Shown: positions 1-9,041, counted from the stretch's first letter. The stretch is DNA of 64,000 bases from Actinomadura sp. 6K520 (GCF_004349245.1 NZ_SMLC01000001.1:1-64000); one strand, 5' to 3'. Notes: generated by a model not told the origin, from the letters alone. Numbers and translations are program-made.

Positions 1-93
1 TTGGCCTGCTAGGGCTTCAAGCCACCTGGCGCAGACTCAGACCAGCGGCTTGACGAACCGCCGGATGCGGGCCCGCATGTCCGGTGGTGTGAG

Positions 94-120
94 AGGAGGG
101 CCGGGCGACCCGGCCCTCCT
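94..120. terminator. Strong hairpin, likely terminator
   Basis: Perfect inverted repeat with 12-bp arms (AGGAGGGCCGGG and its complement) and a 3-nt loop. It probably ends transcription of a gene lying left of the window; the first bases (1-12) could be the tail of such a gene but cannot be assigned. No T-run follows, which is usual in high-G+C actinomycetes. Confidence 0.6.
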
Positions 121-130
121 ACTCGATCCC

Positions 131-168
131 GTGTCGCGTGCCCGTGTCGCGTGCCCGTGTCGCGTGCC
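131..168. repeat. Three 13-bp tandem repeats
   Basis: Three consecutive copies of a 13-bp unit (GTGTCGCGTGCCC, the last copy ending in CCG) begin at 131, 144 and 157, in the non-coding stretch before the first gene. There is no spacer, so it is not a CRISPR. The rest of 1-387 shows no convincing gene, only the hairpin at 94-120. Confidence 0.8.
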
Positions 169-387
169 GGTGCCCGGCACCCGCCGCCCGGCGGACGCGG
201 AACGTTCCGCGGGATCACGAAGTTCCGATGATCTTGTCACGATTGCGTATCCAGTCATCTCGGCCCTTGCCGTCATAAGGGACGAAGTGCCAACAATCTC
301 CACGCAATCGGCATCCGCTACGCATCGGCGTGGCTCCCCCCGGCCCCGATGGCGGGGCGCCCGGAGCCGCCGATGGGAGAGGGTCAA

Positions 388-1995
388 ATGAAAAGGATCG
401 TTCTCGTCGCGACCGCCTTGGTCACGACGGTCGGCGGCACCGGCGCCGTCGTCCCCGCGAGCGCGGACACCGGTCCGTCCGGGGCCGCCGCCGCGGTGGC
501 GGCCCAGGGCATCGACTGGGGCGAATGCGAGGTCAGTGGCCCCAATGACCCGATGAACAACGCGCAGTGCGCCCAGGTCGAGGTGCCTCTCGACTACAGC
601 AGGCCCGAGGGGCGCAAGATCTCGATCGCGGTGTCGCGCTTCCGGCACACCGACGAGGAGAACTACCAGGGCGTCCTGTTCGTGAACCCGGGCGGCCCCG
701 GCGGCTCCGGCCTCGCCTACGGTCCCGCCCTCGCCCGCTGGCTCGGCGGCGTCGGCCACGCCGACGTGGCCGCCAAGTACGACATCATCGGCTTCGACCC
801 CCGCGGCGTCGGCTCCAGCAAGCCCGCGATCACCTGCGACCCGGACTACAACGACCCGGTCCGTCCCGCCTACGTCCCCGAATCCTGGCGCGACGAGCTG
901 GCCTGGATCGTCAAGTCCAAGGGCTACGCGCGCGACTGCGAAGAGAAGTTCGGCTGGATGCTGCCGCACATGCGCACCACCGACGCCGCGCGCGACGTCG
1001 ACACCATCCGCGCCGCCCTCGGCCAGGAGAAGATCAGCTGGTACGGCTTCTCCTACGGCACCTACTTCGGCGCCACCTACGCCACGCTCTTCCCCAAGCG
1101 GGTGAGGCGGATGGTGATGGACGGGAACGTCAACCCGAAGAACGTCTGGTACAAGAGCCAGCTCGAACAGGACAAGGCGTTCGAGCGCAACATCCGCGCC
1201 TGGTTCGCCTGGGTCGCCAAGTACGACTCGGTCTACCACCTCGGCACGTCCGAGAAGGCCGTCCGCGCCAAGTACTACGAAGCCCTCCACGCGGCCGAGG
1301 AATCCCCCATCGGCGGCAGGATCGGCCCGGCCGAACTGACCGACATCATCCTGAGCGCCGGCTACAACACGGGCTACTACATCCCGTTCGCCGAGGCGCT
1401 CTCGGCCTGGATCAACGACAGGGACCCCTCCGTCCTGCTCCAGTGGCTCGGTTCCGGCGGCGACGACAACGGCTTCGCCGTCTACCTCGCCGTCCAGGGA
1501 GCGGACGCCCGCTGGCCCCGCAACTGGACCAGGTGGCACCACGACGCGGCGAAGCTCCACCGGCAGGGCTACCAGTTCGAGACGTGGGGCAACGTCTGGT
1601 TCAACGCGCCGATCGCCTTCTGGCCGTTCAAGGGCGGGCCCGCGCTCAATCTGAAGGGCAGCAAGCACCTGCCGGGCATGCTGCTCGTCCAGTCCACGAA
1701 GGACGCGGCGACGCCGGTCGAGGGCGGCTTGGAGATGCACAAGGTCTTCCCGTCCTCACGCCTGGTGTTCGAGGTCGGCGGCAAGACCCACTCCAACACG
1801 CTCAACGGGAACGCGTGCCTGGACGACAAGGTCGCGGCGTACCTGGACACCGGTGCGCTGCCGGATGGCAGCCGCGGCCCGGACGCCTACTGCGACGCCG
1901 TCCCGGCGCTGAACGACCCGGACCCGACAGCCGTGCAGCTCAAGGCCGCCCCGGGGGCCGCCGCGGGCAAGGACCTTCCGGTCGGACGCCCGTGA
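388..1995 (+). CDS. Secreted alpha/beta hydrolase, tripeptidyl-aminopeptidase (TAP/Slp) type
   Basis: Predicted secreted serine peptidase of the Streptomyces TAP/SlpD-SlpE family, which remove N-terminal tri- or dipeptides outside the cell. The ATG at 388 is preceded by GGGAGAGGG and opens a signal peptide (MKRIV, hydrophobic stretch, ending near ASA about residue 26). The oxyanion loop NPGGPGGSG, the GFDPRGVGSS block and the nucleophile elbow GFSYGTYFG are all visible, and the C-terminal lid/TAP-C region contains DAATPVEGG (Asp) and GGKTHSN (His), so the Ser-Asp-His triad looks intact. Length (535 aa) is normal for the family. It is followed by a 15-bp-arm hairpin and a second, diverged copy of the same gene, a tandem duplication. 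Confidence 0.9.
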   Translation: MKRIVLVATALVTTVGGTGAVVPASADTGPSGAAAAVAAQGIDWGECEVSGPNDPMNNAQCAQVEVPLDYSRPEGRKISIAVSRFRHTDEENYQGVLFVNPGGPGGSGLAYGPALARWLGGVGHADVAAKYDIIGFDPRGVGSSKPAITCDPDYNDPVRPAYVPESWRDELAWIVKSKGYARDCEEKFGWMLPHMRTTDAARDVDTIRAALGQEKISWYGFSYGTYFGATYATLFPKRVRRMVMDGNVNPKNVWYKSQLEQDKAFERNIRAWFAWVAKYDSVYHLGTSEKAVRAKYYEALHAAEESPIGGRIGPAELTDIILSAGYNTGYYIPFAEALSAWINDRDPSVLLQWLGSGGDDNGFAVYLAVQGADARWPRNWTRWHHDAAKLHRQGYQFETWGNVWFNAPIAFWPFKGGPALNLKGSKHLPGMLLVQSTKDAATPVEGGLEMHKVFPSSRLVFEVGGKTHSNTLNGNACLDDKVAAYLDTGALPDGSRGPDAYCDAVPALNDPDPTAVQLKAAPGAAAGKDLPVGRP

Positions 1996-2022
1996 CCCGC
2001 TGACGCCGGAGCACGCTGATCC

Positions 2023-2070
2023 GTGGCGTGCCCGCCGCGCTCCACACCGTGGGGCCGGCGGGCACGCCAC
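2023..2070. terminator. 15-bp-arm hairpin terminator
   Basis: Perfect inverted repeat: arm GTGGCGTGCCCGCCG at 2023-2037 and its complement at 2056-2070, 18-nt loop. It lies 28 nt after the stop of the first hydrolase gene and separates it from the paralogue downstream. Confidence 0.8.
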
Positions 2071-2188
2071 GCGCCGTTCCGGCCGGAGCGGCACCGCGCC
2101 GTTCGATGGGGACGGTCCGGATTCGGGGAGGAATCGCGCGATCCCCGGGGTCCTGCGGTTCCCGGCGCCCCTTCGGTAGAAAACCGGG

Positions 2189-3820
2189 GTGCTGAACGAC
2201 GCTGGAAAGAAGGCCGCCGCCGGCACGGCCGCCGCCGCGCTCGCCCTCGGGACCGCCGGGGCCGCCGTCCCGTCCGCCCACGCCGTCGCGGGACGTCCCG
2301 GATCCGGCCCCGCCCCGAGGCCCGCCGGTCTCGCCTGGAAGCCGTGCCCCGCCCAGGACCCGTGGGAGGGCGGTCGCATCAAGGACCTCCAGTGCGCGTC
2401 GATCCGGGTGCCGCTCGACTACGCCCGGCCGGACGGCGAGCAGGTCACGCTCCGGCTGACCCGGGCCCGGCACACCGCGTCCGAGTCCCAGGGCGTCGTG
2501 CTGCTGAACCGCGGCGGGCCCGGTGCGCACGGACGCGACCTCCCCGCCTTCTTCACGGGCTCGCTGCCCGGGAAGGTCGCCGCGTCCTACGACTGGATCG
2601 GCTTCGACCCGCGCGGTGTCGGTGCCAGCGAGCCCTCGCTGACCTGCGACCCGACATACCAGGACCCCGGACGCGCGCGCCCGGACACCATCCCCGCCGG
2701 CGCGGCGGAGGAGCGGGCCTGGAAGGCCAGGGCCAAGGCGTACGCCGACGACTGCGCCGGGAAGTACCGGACGGTCCTCCCGCACATGGGCACGGCCGAC
2801 TGGGCCCGCGACATGGACGAGATCCGCAAGGCCCTGGGCCAGCGGAAGATCAACTACTTCGGCTACTCCTACGGCGGCTACCTCGGCGCCGTGTACGCGA
2901 CGATGTTCCCGAAGCATGTGCGCCGCATGGTGCTCGACAGCGTCCCCCGCCCGAGCGGCGTCTGGTACGAGAACAACGTCGACCAGAACATCGCGTTCGA
3001 GAAGCGGATCCGCGTGTACTTCAGGTGGATCGCCCGTCACCACGAGACCTACGGGCTGGGGACGACGGGACGCGAGGTCACCGCCGCCTACGCCAAGGCA
3101 CGCGCCGCCCTGAAGGCCGCCCCCATCGACGGGAGGATCGGGCCGGCCGAACTGGACGACATCTTCCTCTCCGACGGCTACGGCGACGGCACCTGGGCGT
3201 CGCACGCCCGCGCCCTCTCCGCCTACGTCAACCGCGACGACCACGCCCCGCTGCGCAAGGCATGGCGGCCGTTCGGGCAGCGCCAGCAGAACGCCTACGC
3301 CGTCTACACAGCGGTCGAATGCCGCGACGAGGCGTGGCCACGCGACTGGAGCCGCTGGCACGACGACGCCACGCGCCTCTACCGGCAGGGCTACCGCTTC
3401 GAGACCTGGAGCAACACCTGGTACAACGCGCCGTGCGCGTTCTGGGGAGTGCCGGGCGGGCCGCGCCCGGAGGTGCGGGGCACCGCCACGCTCCCGCCCA
3501 TCCTGCTCGTCCAAGCCACCGAGGACGCCGCCACCCCGTACGCCGGCGCGCTGGAGACGCACCGCAGGTTCCCCACGTCCAGGCTGCTCGTGCAGGCCGG
3601 CGGCGGGAACCACGGCGTCACGCTGGGCGGGGACCGGTGCGTGGACGGGGCCGTCGCCGCCTACTTCGCCGGCGGTGAGCTGCCCGCGAGCCGGCCGGGC
3701 CCGGACGCCTCGTGCGCGGCCCCGCCCGCGCCGGAACCGGCCAAGGCCGCGAAGCCCGGGAAGAACGGGCCGGAGAGCACCGGTCACGTCACCGCCGACC
3801 AGCGGGCCGCTCACCGCTGA
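2189..3820 (+). CDS. Secreted alpha/beta hydrolase, TAP/Slp type (second copy)
   Basis: Paralogue of the preceding gene (same domain order, many shared blocks such as WYEN/WYKS and FETW-N-WYNAP), likely an extracellular aminopeptidase. The GTG start gives a short N-terminus then an Ala-rich hydrophobic signal segment ending near AHA (about residue 31). Oxyanion loop NRGGPGAHG differs from the usual NPGGPGGSG; GFDPRGVG, the nucleophile elbow GYSYGGYLG, the Asp block DAATPYAG and the His block GGNHGVT are present. The weak Shine-Dalgarno and the altered oxyanion loop suggest a different expression level or substrate from copy one. The C-terminal 35 residues are Pro/Ala/Lys rich and unstructured. 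Confidence 0.88.
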   Translation: MLNDAGKKAAAGTAAAALALGTAGAAVPSAHAVAGRPGSGPAPRPAGLAWKPCPAQDPWEGGRIKDLQCASIRVPLDYARPDGEQVTLRLTRARHTASESQGVVLLNRGGPGAHGRDLPAFFTGSLPGKVAASYDWIGFDPRGVGASEPSLTCDPTYQDPGRARPDTIPAGAAEERAWKARAKAYADDCAGKYRTVLPHMGTADWARDMDEIRKALGQRKINYFGYSYGGYLGAVYATMFPKHVRRMVLDSVPRPSGVWYENNVDQNIAFEKRIRVYFRWIARHHETYGLGTTGREVTAAYAKARAALKAAPIDGRIGPAELDDIFLSDGYGDGTWASHARALSAYVNRDDHAPLRKAWRPFGQRQQNAYAVYTAVECRDEAWPRDWSRWHDDATRLYRQGYRFETWSNTWYNAPCAFWGVPGGPRPEVRGTATLPPILLVQATEDAATPYAGALETHRRFPTSRLLVQAGGGNHGVTLGGDRCVDGAVAAYFAGGELPASRPGPDASCAAPPAPEPAKAAKPGKNGPESTGHVTADQRAAHR

Positions 3821-3993
3821 GCCGCCCACCACCGGTTCTCGCCACCCGGGCCGGGAGTGTCCGAGCCCGCCCGACCCGGCCTTGACCGGGCCCTTGAAGG
3901 TGCGCGAACGCCCGGACCACATAGTCTTGTCCACGTGGTGCTTTCAGTGGTGAGGGCCGAACGGGGGCCGTTCCCGTCGCGGAGCCGGTAGCC

Positions 3994-4842
3994 GTGCGCA
4001 TGCTCGGCTCGATGCCGGTGCGCGTGCTGGACGACCGGCACCGGGCGGAGGCGCTCGCGATCCTGGACGCCGATCCGGTGTCCAACGTCTTCGTCGGTTC
4101 CCGCGTGCACATCGCGGGGCTCGACCCGCGCCGGCTCGGCGCCCAGATGTGGGGCTTCCTGCGGGACGGCCGGCTCACCTCGCTGTGCTACTCCGGCGCC
4201 AACCTCATCCCGGTGGCGGCGGGGCCGGAGGCCGTCCGCGCGTTCGGTGAACGGGCGCGGGCCCAAGGGCGGCGCTGCTCCTCCATCGTCGGGCCCGTCG
4301 ACGCGGTCGGCGAGCTGTGGGAGATCCTCTCGCCCTACTGGGGGCCGCCCCGGGCCGTCCGAGCGGAGCAGCCGGTGATGGCCACCTCCGCGGTTCCGGA
4401 CGTGCCGCCCGACCCCGGGGTCCGGCGGGTCCGGATGGAGGAGTTCGACGTCATCTACCCCGCATGCGTGGCGATGTTCACCGAAGAGGTCGGGGTCTCG
4501 CCCAACGCCGGGGACGGGGGAGTGCTCTACCGCGCCCGCGTCGCCGAGCTGATCCGCGACGGCCGCGCGTTCGCCCGGATCGAGGACGGCCGCGTCCTGT
4601 TCAAGGCCGAGATCGGGGCCGTGACCCCGCGGGCCTGCCAGGTGCAGGGCGTGTGGGTGCCGCCCGACCTGCGGGGCCAGGGCCGGTCGGTGGCCGGGAT
4701 GTCCGCGGTGGTGCGCGAGTCGCTGCGGAGCATCGCGCCGACCGTCTCGCTGTACGTCAACGACTACAACACGCGGGCGCGGGCCGCCTACCGGCGTGTC
4801 GGATTCACCGAGGTTGGTTCGTTCATGTCCATCCTCTTCTAG
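3994..4842 (+). CDS. GNAT acetyltransferase with DUF4081 N-terminal domain
   Basis: Two-domain protein of about 280 aa. Residues 1-115 match the actinobacterial DUF4081 type (opening MPVRVLDDRHRAEALAILD), and the C-terminal half is a GNAT fold with the acetyl-CoA loop (VWVPPDLRGQGRSVAGM, the Q/RxxGxG/A region) and a terminal NDYN-ARAAYRRVGF block typical of motif B. GNAT enzymes move an acetyl group from acetyl-CoA to an amine; the substrate here is unknown. GTG 3994 and ATG 4000 are both possible starts. The gene stands alone between the hydrolase pair and a regulator. Confidence 0.85.
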   Translation: MRMLGSMPVRVLDDRHRAEALAILDADPVSNVFVGSRVHIAGLDPRRLGAQMWGFLRDGRLTSLCYSGANLIPVAAGPEAVRAFGERARAQGRRCSSIVGPVDAVGELWEILSPYWGPPRAVRAEQPVMATSAVPDVPPDPGVRRVRMEEFDVIYPACVAMFTEEVGVSPNAGDGGVLYRARVAELIRDGRAFARIEDGRVLFKAEIGAVTPRACQVQGVWVPPDLRGQGRSVAGMSAVVRESLRSIAPTVSLYVNDYNTRARAAYRRVGFTEVGSFMSILF

Positions 4843-4897
4843 GGCTTTTTGTCCGTTCTGCGCGGCCCGCCGTGGCGTGAATGGTACTCACGGGTAC

Positions 4898-5902
4898 ATG
4901 AATCGATCTTCCCGGACCGATACCATCCGGCCCGTGGAGTTCGCCGGGGCGTTACGGCAGGCCATCCAGGCCAGCGGGCTGACCCTGGAACGGATCCGGC
5001 ACCGGCTCTGCCGGCGCGGCCTGACCGTCAGCGTCGCGACCCTCAGCTACTGGCAGCGCGGCCGCAGCCGCCCGCGCTCGCGGGAGGTGGTCGTCGCGCT
5101 GGAGGAGATCCTCCAGGTGCCGCCGGGGACCCTCACCGAACCGCTGGACGACGCCGCCCCCACCGCGCCCGCCGTCCGCGCCGGAACGGCCGCCGGCCTC
5201 GCCGCCGCCGAGCGCGGCCGCCCGGTACGGGAACTGTGGCCGGACCCGGACCGGTACGCGGGCCTCGTCGGCCAGCTCGACCGGTCCGGCGACCACCGGC
5301 TCGAACGGCTCAGCATCCACGACGTCTACCGGCTGGACGAGGCGCGCCGCTCCTGGACGCTGTCGGTGCGCACCGTCCTGCGGGCGGCGGGCGACGACAT
5401 CGACCGGGTCGTGTGCGTCCACCAGACGGGCGGGCTCGGCGAGGCGGACGGCGGCCACCGCCTCGGCAACGGCGCCGTCCGCAGACCGGACGGCGCCCCC
5501 GCGGTCCCGGCCGGGGCCGGGAGGGTCGCTCTCACGCAGGTGCGGTACTGCCGGCCCGGCCGGATCCGCGCCGAGGGCGGGCTCATGGCGTTCGAGCTCG
5601 TCTTCGACCGCGTCCTGTCGGCGGGCGACACCGCGGTCGTCGAGTACGAGCTCGGCCCCGTCGGGGAGCCCGCGGCCGACAGCTACGACCGGCGCTTCCC
5701 CCACCCGGTCCACGACTACGTGGCGATCATCCAGTTCACCGGCGACCGGCTCCCCGCGCGCTGCTACGGCTTCACCGCCGAGAGCTCCCTGGCACCCCGC
5801 CGGCGCCTCGGCGAGCTGTGGATCGGCACGTCCGGCAGCGCGAACATCGCGGTCGGCACGGTGCGCCGCGGCATCGTCGGCATCGAGTGGGAGTGGCACT
5901 GA
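4898..5902 (+). CDS. Helix-turn-helix DNA-binding protein (paralogue A)
   Basis: About 334 aa. An N-terminal HTH of the XRE/lambda-repressor type is seen at residues 15-70 (FAGALRQAIQASG ... VSVATLSYWQRGRSRP, where LSYWQRGRSRP is the recognition helix and following turn). The rest is a roughly 200-aa domain I cannot name, ending in a conserved GIVGIEWEW motif. The ATG at 4898 is chosen over 4796 because the longer form overlaps the acetyltransferase gene; GTG 4934 is another option. The next gene encodes a close relative with the same architecture and ending, so this is a tandem paralogue pair. Probably transcription regulators with a sensing domain of unknown ligand. Confidence 0.75.
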   Translation: MNRSSRTDTIRPVEFAGALRQAIQASGLTLERIRHRLCRRGLTVSVATLSYWQRGRSRPRSREVVVALEEILQVPPGTLTEPLDDAAPTAPAVRAGTAAGLAAAERGRPVRELWPDPDRYAGLVGQLDRSGDHRLERLSIHDVYRLDEARRSWTLSVRTVLRAAGDDIDRVVCVHQTGGLGEADGGHRLGNGAVRRPDGAPAVPAGAGRVALTQVRYCRPGRIRAEGGLMAFELVFDRVLSAGDTAVVEYELGPVGEPAADSYDRRFPHPVHDYVAIIQFTGDRLPARCYGFTAESSLAPRRRLGELWIGTSGSANIAVGTVRRGIVGIEWEWH

Positions 5903-6101
5903 AAGCCGAGGGACACTGAAGCCGGGGCGCCGGGGGACGCCGCAGCCGGGGCGCCGCCGCGGCACCGGCAGCGGACCGCGGTTGTAGGTAATTGCCGGTT
6001 GGAATCGCGCCTCCCTGGCCTTACAGTGAGCGCTGAAGTCGCAAGCGCAGGAGTCAAGGCCGTCATGCGGGGGCCGGCCGGAGCGGATCCGGAGGCCAGC
6101 G

Positions 6102-7010
6102 GTGCAGAGTGTCGCAGAAGACGATCTTCTACAGGTACTGCAGTACGGTCCCTTCAACGTCGCGCTCCACGCGGCCATCCAGGCCCGCGGCCTCAGCCTG
6201 GACTCGCTGCGGCGCCGCCTGGAGGCACAGGGCATCGCCGTCAGCCTGTCCACGCTGAGCTACTGGCAGCGCGGCCGGACGCGTCCCGAGCGCGCCGACT
6301 CCATGCGCGCCGTCCGCGGCCTGGAGGTCATCCTCGAACTGCCGCGCCACTCGCTGCTGACCCTGCTCAAGCCGACCGCCGAGCGCTCCGCCGGGGCGTG
6401 GCTCCCGGTGGAGGAGCTGTGCCCCGAGCCGGGCGTCCGCGACCTGCTCGACGAGATCGGCGACCGCGGCGGGCGGCAGCTCACCGGACTCAGCCTGCAC
6501 GACCAGCACACGATCGGGCGGCGGCGGGAGCTGCGCGAGGTCCGGTCCCGGGCGGTGTTCCAGGCGCAGCGGCGCGGCGTCGACCGCTGGATCGCCGTGT
6601 ACCACCACCCGCACGGCGTCCTGCCGTCCTCGCGCACCGCGCGCGGCTGCCGGTTCGGGCGGGTCAGGATGGACGAGGCGAGCGGCCTCATCGCCGCCGA
6701 GCTGCTGTTCGACCGCGCCCTCGGCCGCGGCGAGACCTACCTGCTGGAGTACGGCTTCGGCTTCGACGAGACGGGCCCGCCCGTGACCGAGGAGGGCCGC
6801 GGGTTCCGCACGCCGCAGCACGAGTTCCTCATCGAGGTCCGGTTCCACCCCGCCGCGCTGCCCGCCCGCTGCTACCGGACGTGGCGGCCCGACGGCCACA
6901 CCGCGCTCAAGGACTCGGCCGACCTGCGGCTGTCCAGCTACCACAGCGTCCACTTCATCGAGTTCGGCGTGGCCGCCGGCTACCACGGCATCCGCTGGGA
7001 GTGGACGTAG
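6102..7010 (+). CDS. Helix-turn-helix DNA-binding protein (paralogue B)
   Basis: 302 aa, same layout as the gene before it: N-terminal HTH (FNVALHAAIQARG ... VSLSTLSYWQRGRTRP), then a domain with ELLFDRALGRGETYLLEYG and the terminal GIRWEWT motif matching ELVFDRVLSAGDTAVVEYE and GIEWEW of the neighbour. GTG at 6102 is supported by GGAGG eight bases upstream. The 199-nt gap to paralogue A contains no other gene, so the two probably have separate promoters. Function of the C-terminal domain is not known to me. Confidence 0.78.
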   Translation: MQSVAEDDLLQVLQYGPFNVALHAAIQARGLSLDSLRRRLEAQGIAVSLSTLSYWQRGRTRPERADSMRAVRGLEVILELPRHSLLTLLKPTAERSAGAWLPVEELCPEPGVRDLLDEIGDRGGRQLTGLSLHDQHTIGRRRELREVRSRAVFQAQRRGVDRWIAVYHHPHGVLPSSRTARGCRFGRVRMDEASGLIAAELLFDRALGRGETYLLEYGFGFDETGPPVTEEGRGFRTPQHEFLIEVRFHPAALPARCYRTWRPDGHTALKDSADLRLSSYHSVHFIEFGVAAGYHGIRWEWT

Positions 7011-7032
7011 CCGGGGCACGGGCTTCGCCGCG

Positions 7033-7434
7033 CTACTTGACCAGCAGGTGGAGGAGCCGGTCCAGCTCGGCCTTCGGGTCTTCGGTGAGGCCCGCGTGGA
7101 CGGGGCCGGGCTGGACGATCGTGCTGCGGGGCGCGGTCAGCCACCGGAAGCGCGTGCCGGGGCTCTCGCGGGCGGCCTGCCCCGCCCGCTCACCGCCGCA
7201 GCAGACGGCGTCCACGGCCTTGAGCGCGGCGCCCACGCCCTTCAGGTCCAGGGAGGGGTCCAGCGCCAGGAGGCGCCGCTCGTTCAGGTGCGTGCGGCAG
7301 CCGAGGTAGTCGAGCGCGCGGCAGTACACCACCACGCCCACGTTCATGGCCTCGCCCCGCTCGACGCGCGGGACGACGCGCAGCGCCGCGTACTCGAACA
7401 CCGTGGGGTCCTCCGGGGACCTGATGTTGCTCAT
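7033..7434 (-). CDS. DUF3037 domain protein
   Basis: 133 aa matching DUF3037 (EYAALRVVPRVERGEAMNVG near the start, then VVVYCRALDYLGC and a R-LALDP block). The family has no assigned reaction. Its start overlaps the stop of the HipA-like kinase gene by 4 bp (ATGA type), so the two are translationally coupled; this HipA-like/DUF3037 pairing recurs in bacteria. C-terminus has the usual LDRLLHLLVK-like helix. Read on the minus strand it is the second gene of the pair. Confidence 0.85.
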   Translation of the reverse strand: MSNIRSPEDPTVFEYAALRVVPRVERGEAMNVGVVVYCRALDYLGCRTHLNERRLLALDPSLDLKGVGAALKAVDAVCCGGERAGQAARESPGTRFRWLTAPRSTIVQPGPVHAGLTEDPKAELDRLLHLLVK

Positions 7435-8258
7435 GAGGCGCCGCCGAGCCAGTCGGGGCGGTTCCTGCCGCGCCTGGACGCGGTGTCGGGCCGGTGGCCG
7501 GACACGTCCGTCACGGGCAGCCAGTCACGCGGCTTCCCGGCGCGCGGCAGCAGGATGTCGACGTAGGCGTCCCGCAGGTCCTGCGGGCCGTCGAATCCCG
7601 GCTCGTCCGCCAGCCAGCGGTCGGGGACGAGTCCGGTCACCTCGCGCAGCAGCTCCTCGGTGATCTGCGGGGCGAGTTCCGCCTCGGCGGCCTCCAGCAT
7701 CGTCGCGTACGGCGTCAGCACGTGGTCGTCCACGTCGTACGGCCCGGAGAAGAGCCGCGCGGCGTTCGACCACGCGTGGTGGAAGATGAGGCTCGCGCCG
7801 TGGTCGATCAGCCATATGTCGCCGTGCCACACCAGCATGTTCGGGTTGCGCCAGCTCCGGTCCACGTTGCCGATGAACGCGTCGAACCACAGCACCCGGG
7901 ACGCGAAGCCCGGGTCGGGGCGCCAGCCGAGCGGGTCGAATCCGAGCGACCCGGGCAGGAAGTCGACGCCGAGGTTCCAGCCGGGGCTGGCCTTCAGCAG
8001 GTCCTGCACGTCGGCGTCGGGCTCGTGCCGTCCGATGGCCGGATCGAGGTCGACGAGCACCTGGTCGGGGATCCGGAAGCCGAGGCGCCGGCCCAGCTCG
8101 CCCGCGATCACCTCGGCGATCAGCGCCTTGCGGCCCTGCCCGGCGCCGTGGAACTTCGTGACGTAGGTGCCGAGATCGTCGGCCTCGACGATGCCCGGCA
8201 GCGACCCCCCCTCGCGCAGCGGCGTCACGTATCGGATGGCCGTCACATGTGGCAACAC
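7431..8258 (-). CDS. HipA-family kinase-like protein
   Basis: 275 aa resembling the small HipA-fold kinases that pair with DUF3037. Visible blocks: an N-terminal nucleotide-binding segment (TYVTKFHGAGQGRKALIAEVI, Lys in the beta-strand), a middle segment GFDPLGWRPDPGFASRVLWFDAFIGNVDRSWRNPN corresponding to the HipA catalytic loop (D-x-x-x-N-x-D-R-x-x-x-N), and WLIDHGASLIFHH as the metal-binding Asp. It lacks the separate HipB-like antitoxin gene of classical hipBA. The GTG start at 8258 lies 100 bp from the divergent cyclase gene. Target is unknown; HipA proteins phosphorylate proteins such as GltX, but that cannot be transferred here. Confidence 0.8.
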   Translation of the reverse strand: MLPHVTAIRYVTPLREGGSLPGIVEADDLGTYVTKFHGAGQGRKALIAEVIAGELGRRLGFRIPDQVLVDLDPAIGRHEPDADVQDLLKASPGWNLGVDFLPGSLGFDPLGWRPDPGFASRVLWFDAFIGNVDRSWRNPNMLVWHGDIWLIDHGASLIFHHAWSNAARLFSGPYDVDDHVLTPYATMLEAAEAELAPQITEELLREVTGLVPDRWLADEPGFDGPQDLRDAYVDILLPRAGKPRDWLPVTDVSGHRPDTASRRGRNRPDWLGGAS

Positions 8259-8357
8259 GCCGCAACGCTATCGGGCGGGGACGCACCCGGGATAATCGAT
8301 GTGCCGAGCGGAGCTCGTCGTTTGAATGGTGGCGGGTGGGGGCTGGAGGACGGTTAC

Positions 8358-9041
8358 ATGGGCGTTGAGCTGCTCGACCTGTCGGTGCCGATCGTCACGG
8401 GAATGCCCGTCTACCCGGGGGATCCCGAGGTGGCGGCCGTGCCCGCGCTGACGGTCGCCGAGTCCGGGGTGAACGTTCTGCGCCTGCACATGGGCTCGCA
8501 GTCCGGCACCCATGTGGACGCCCCCTTCCACATCGACGACGCCCTGCCGCGCCTGGACGAGCTTCCCCTGACCCGCTTCACCGGACCCGCCGTCGTCATG
8601 GACGCCCGCGGCCTGCCGCCACGCGCCCCCATCGGCCCGGACCTCCTGCCGGCCGGTCTCGAACCCGGGGTCGTCCTGCTCATCGCCACGGGCTGGTCCG
8701 AGCGGTGGGGGAGCGAGGACTACCTCGGCCACCCCTACGTCGCTCCGGAGACGGCCGAGGCGGTGGTCGCCTCCGGCGTCCGGACGGTGGGCATCGACGC
8801 CCTCAGCGTCGACCCGACCGCACCGCCGGGGGCGGACGAGTTCTCCCTGGCCTCCCACCGCGTCCTCTGCGGGGCTGGCGCGGTGATCGCGGAGAACCTG
8901 ACCGGGCTCGGACGGGTCGTCGAGGCGCAGGAGTCGGGCTGCGCGATCGAGGTGTCGCTCTTCCCGATCGCCCTCTCCGGCGCGGACGGCGCCCCCGCCC
9001 GCGCCGTCGCCCGCGTGGACGACCGGGCCGTCCTCATCTGA
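8358..9041 (+). CDS. Cyclase-family (kynurenine-formamidase-like) metal hydrolase
   Basis: 227 aa of the cyclase superfamily (PF04199). The signature is present: SQSGTHVDAPFHI (the HxxxD-type metal site near residue 55) and an early LSVPIVTGMPVYPGDP block; GVRTVGIDALSVDPT completes the fold. Relatives hydrolyse N-formylkynurenine, isatin or arylformamides with Mn/Zn; the substrate is not predictable here. ATG 8358 follows GGAGG at 8345. A much longer in-frame reading upstream is antisense to the HipA-like gene and is not used. Confidence 0.88.
   Translation: MGVELLDLSVPIVTGMPVYPGDPEVAAVPALTVAESGVNVLRLHMGSQSGTHVDAPFHIDDALPRLDELPLTRFTGPAVVMDARGLPPRAPIGPDLLPAGLEPGVVLLIATGWSERWGSEDYLGHPYVAPETAEAVVASGVRTVGIDALSVDPTAPPGADEFSLASHRVLCGAGAVIAENLTGLGRVVEAQESGCAIEVSLFPIALSGADGAPARAVARVDDRAVLI

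Noticed and set aside
131-168. CRISPR or origin iterons
   Set aside because: Three 13-bp units without spacers; too few and no origin gene nearby.
37-1740. Long minus-strand ORF opposite the first hydrolase gene
   Set aside because: Arg/Val/Gly-rich antisense shadow produced by G+C-rich codon positions; no domain, no ribosome site.
7494-8357. Upstream extension of the cyclase gene
   Set aside because: Antisense to the HipA-like gene; the family start with GGAGG is at 8358.
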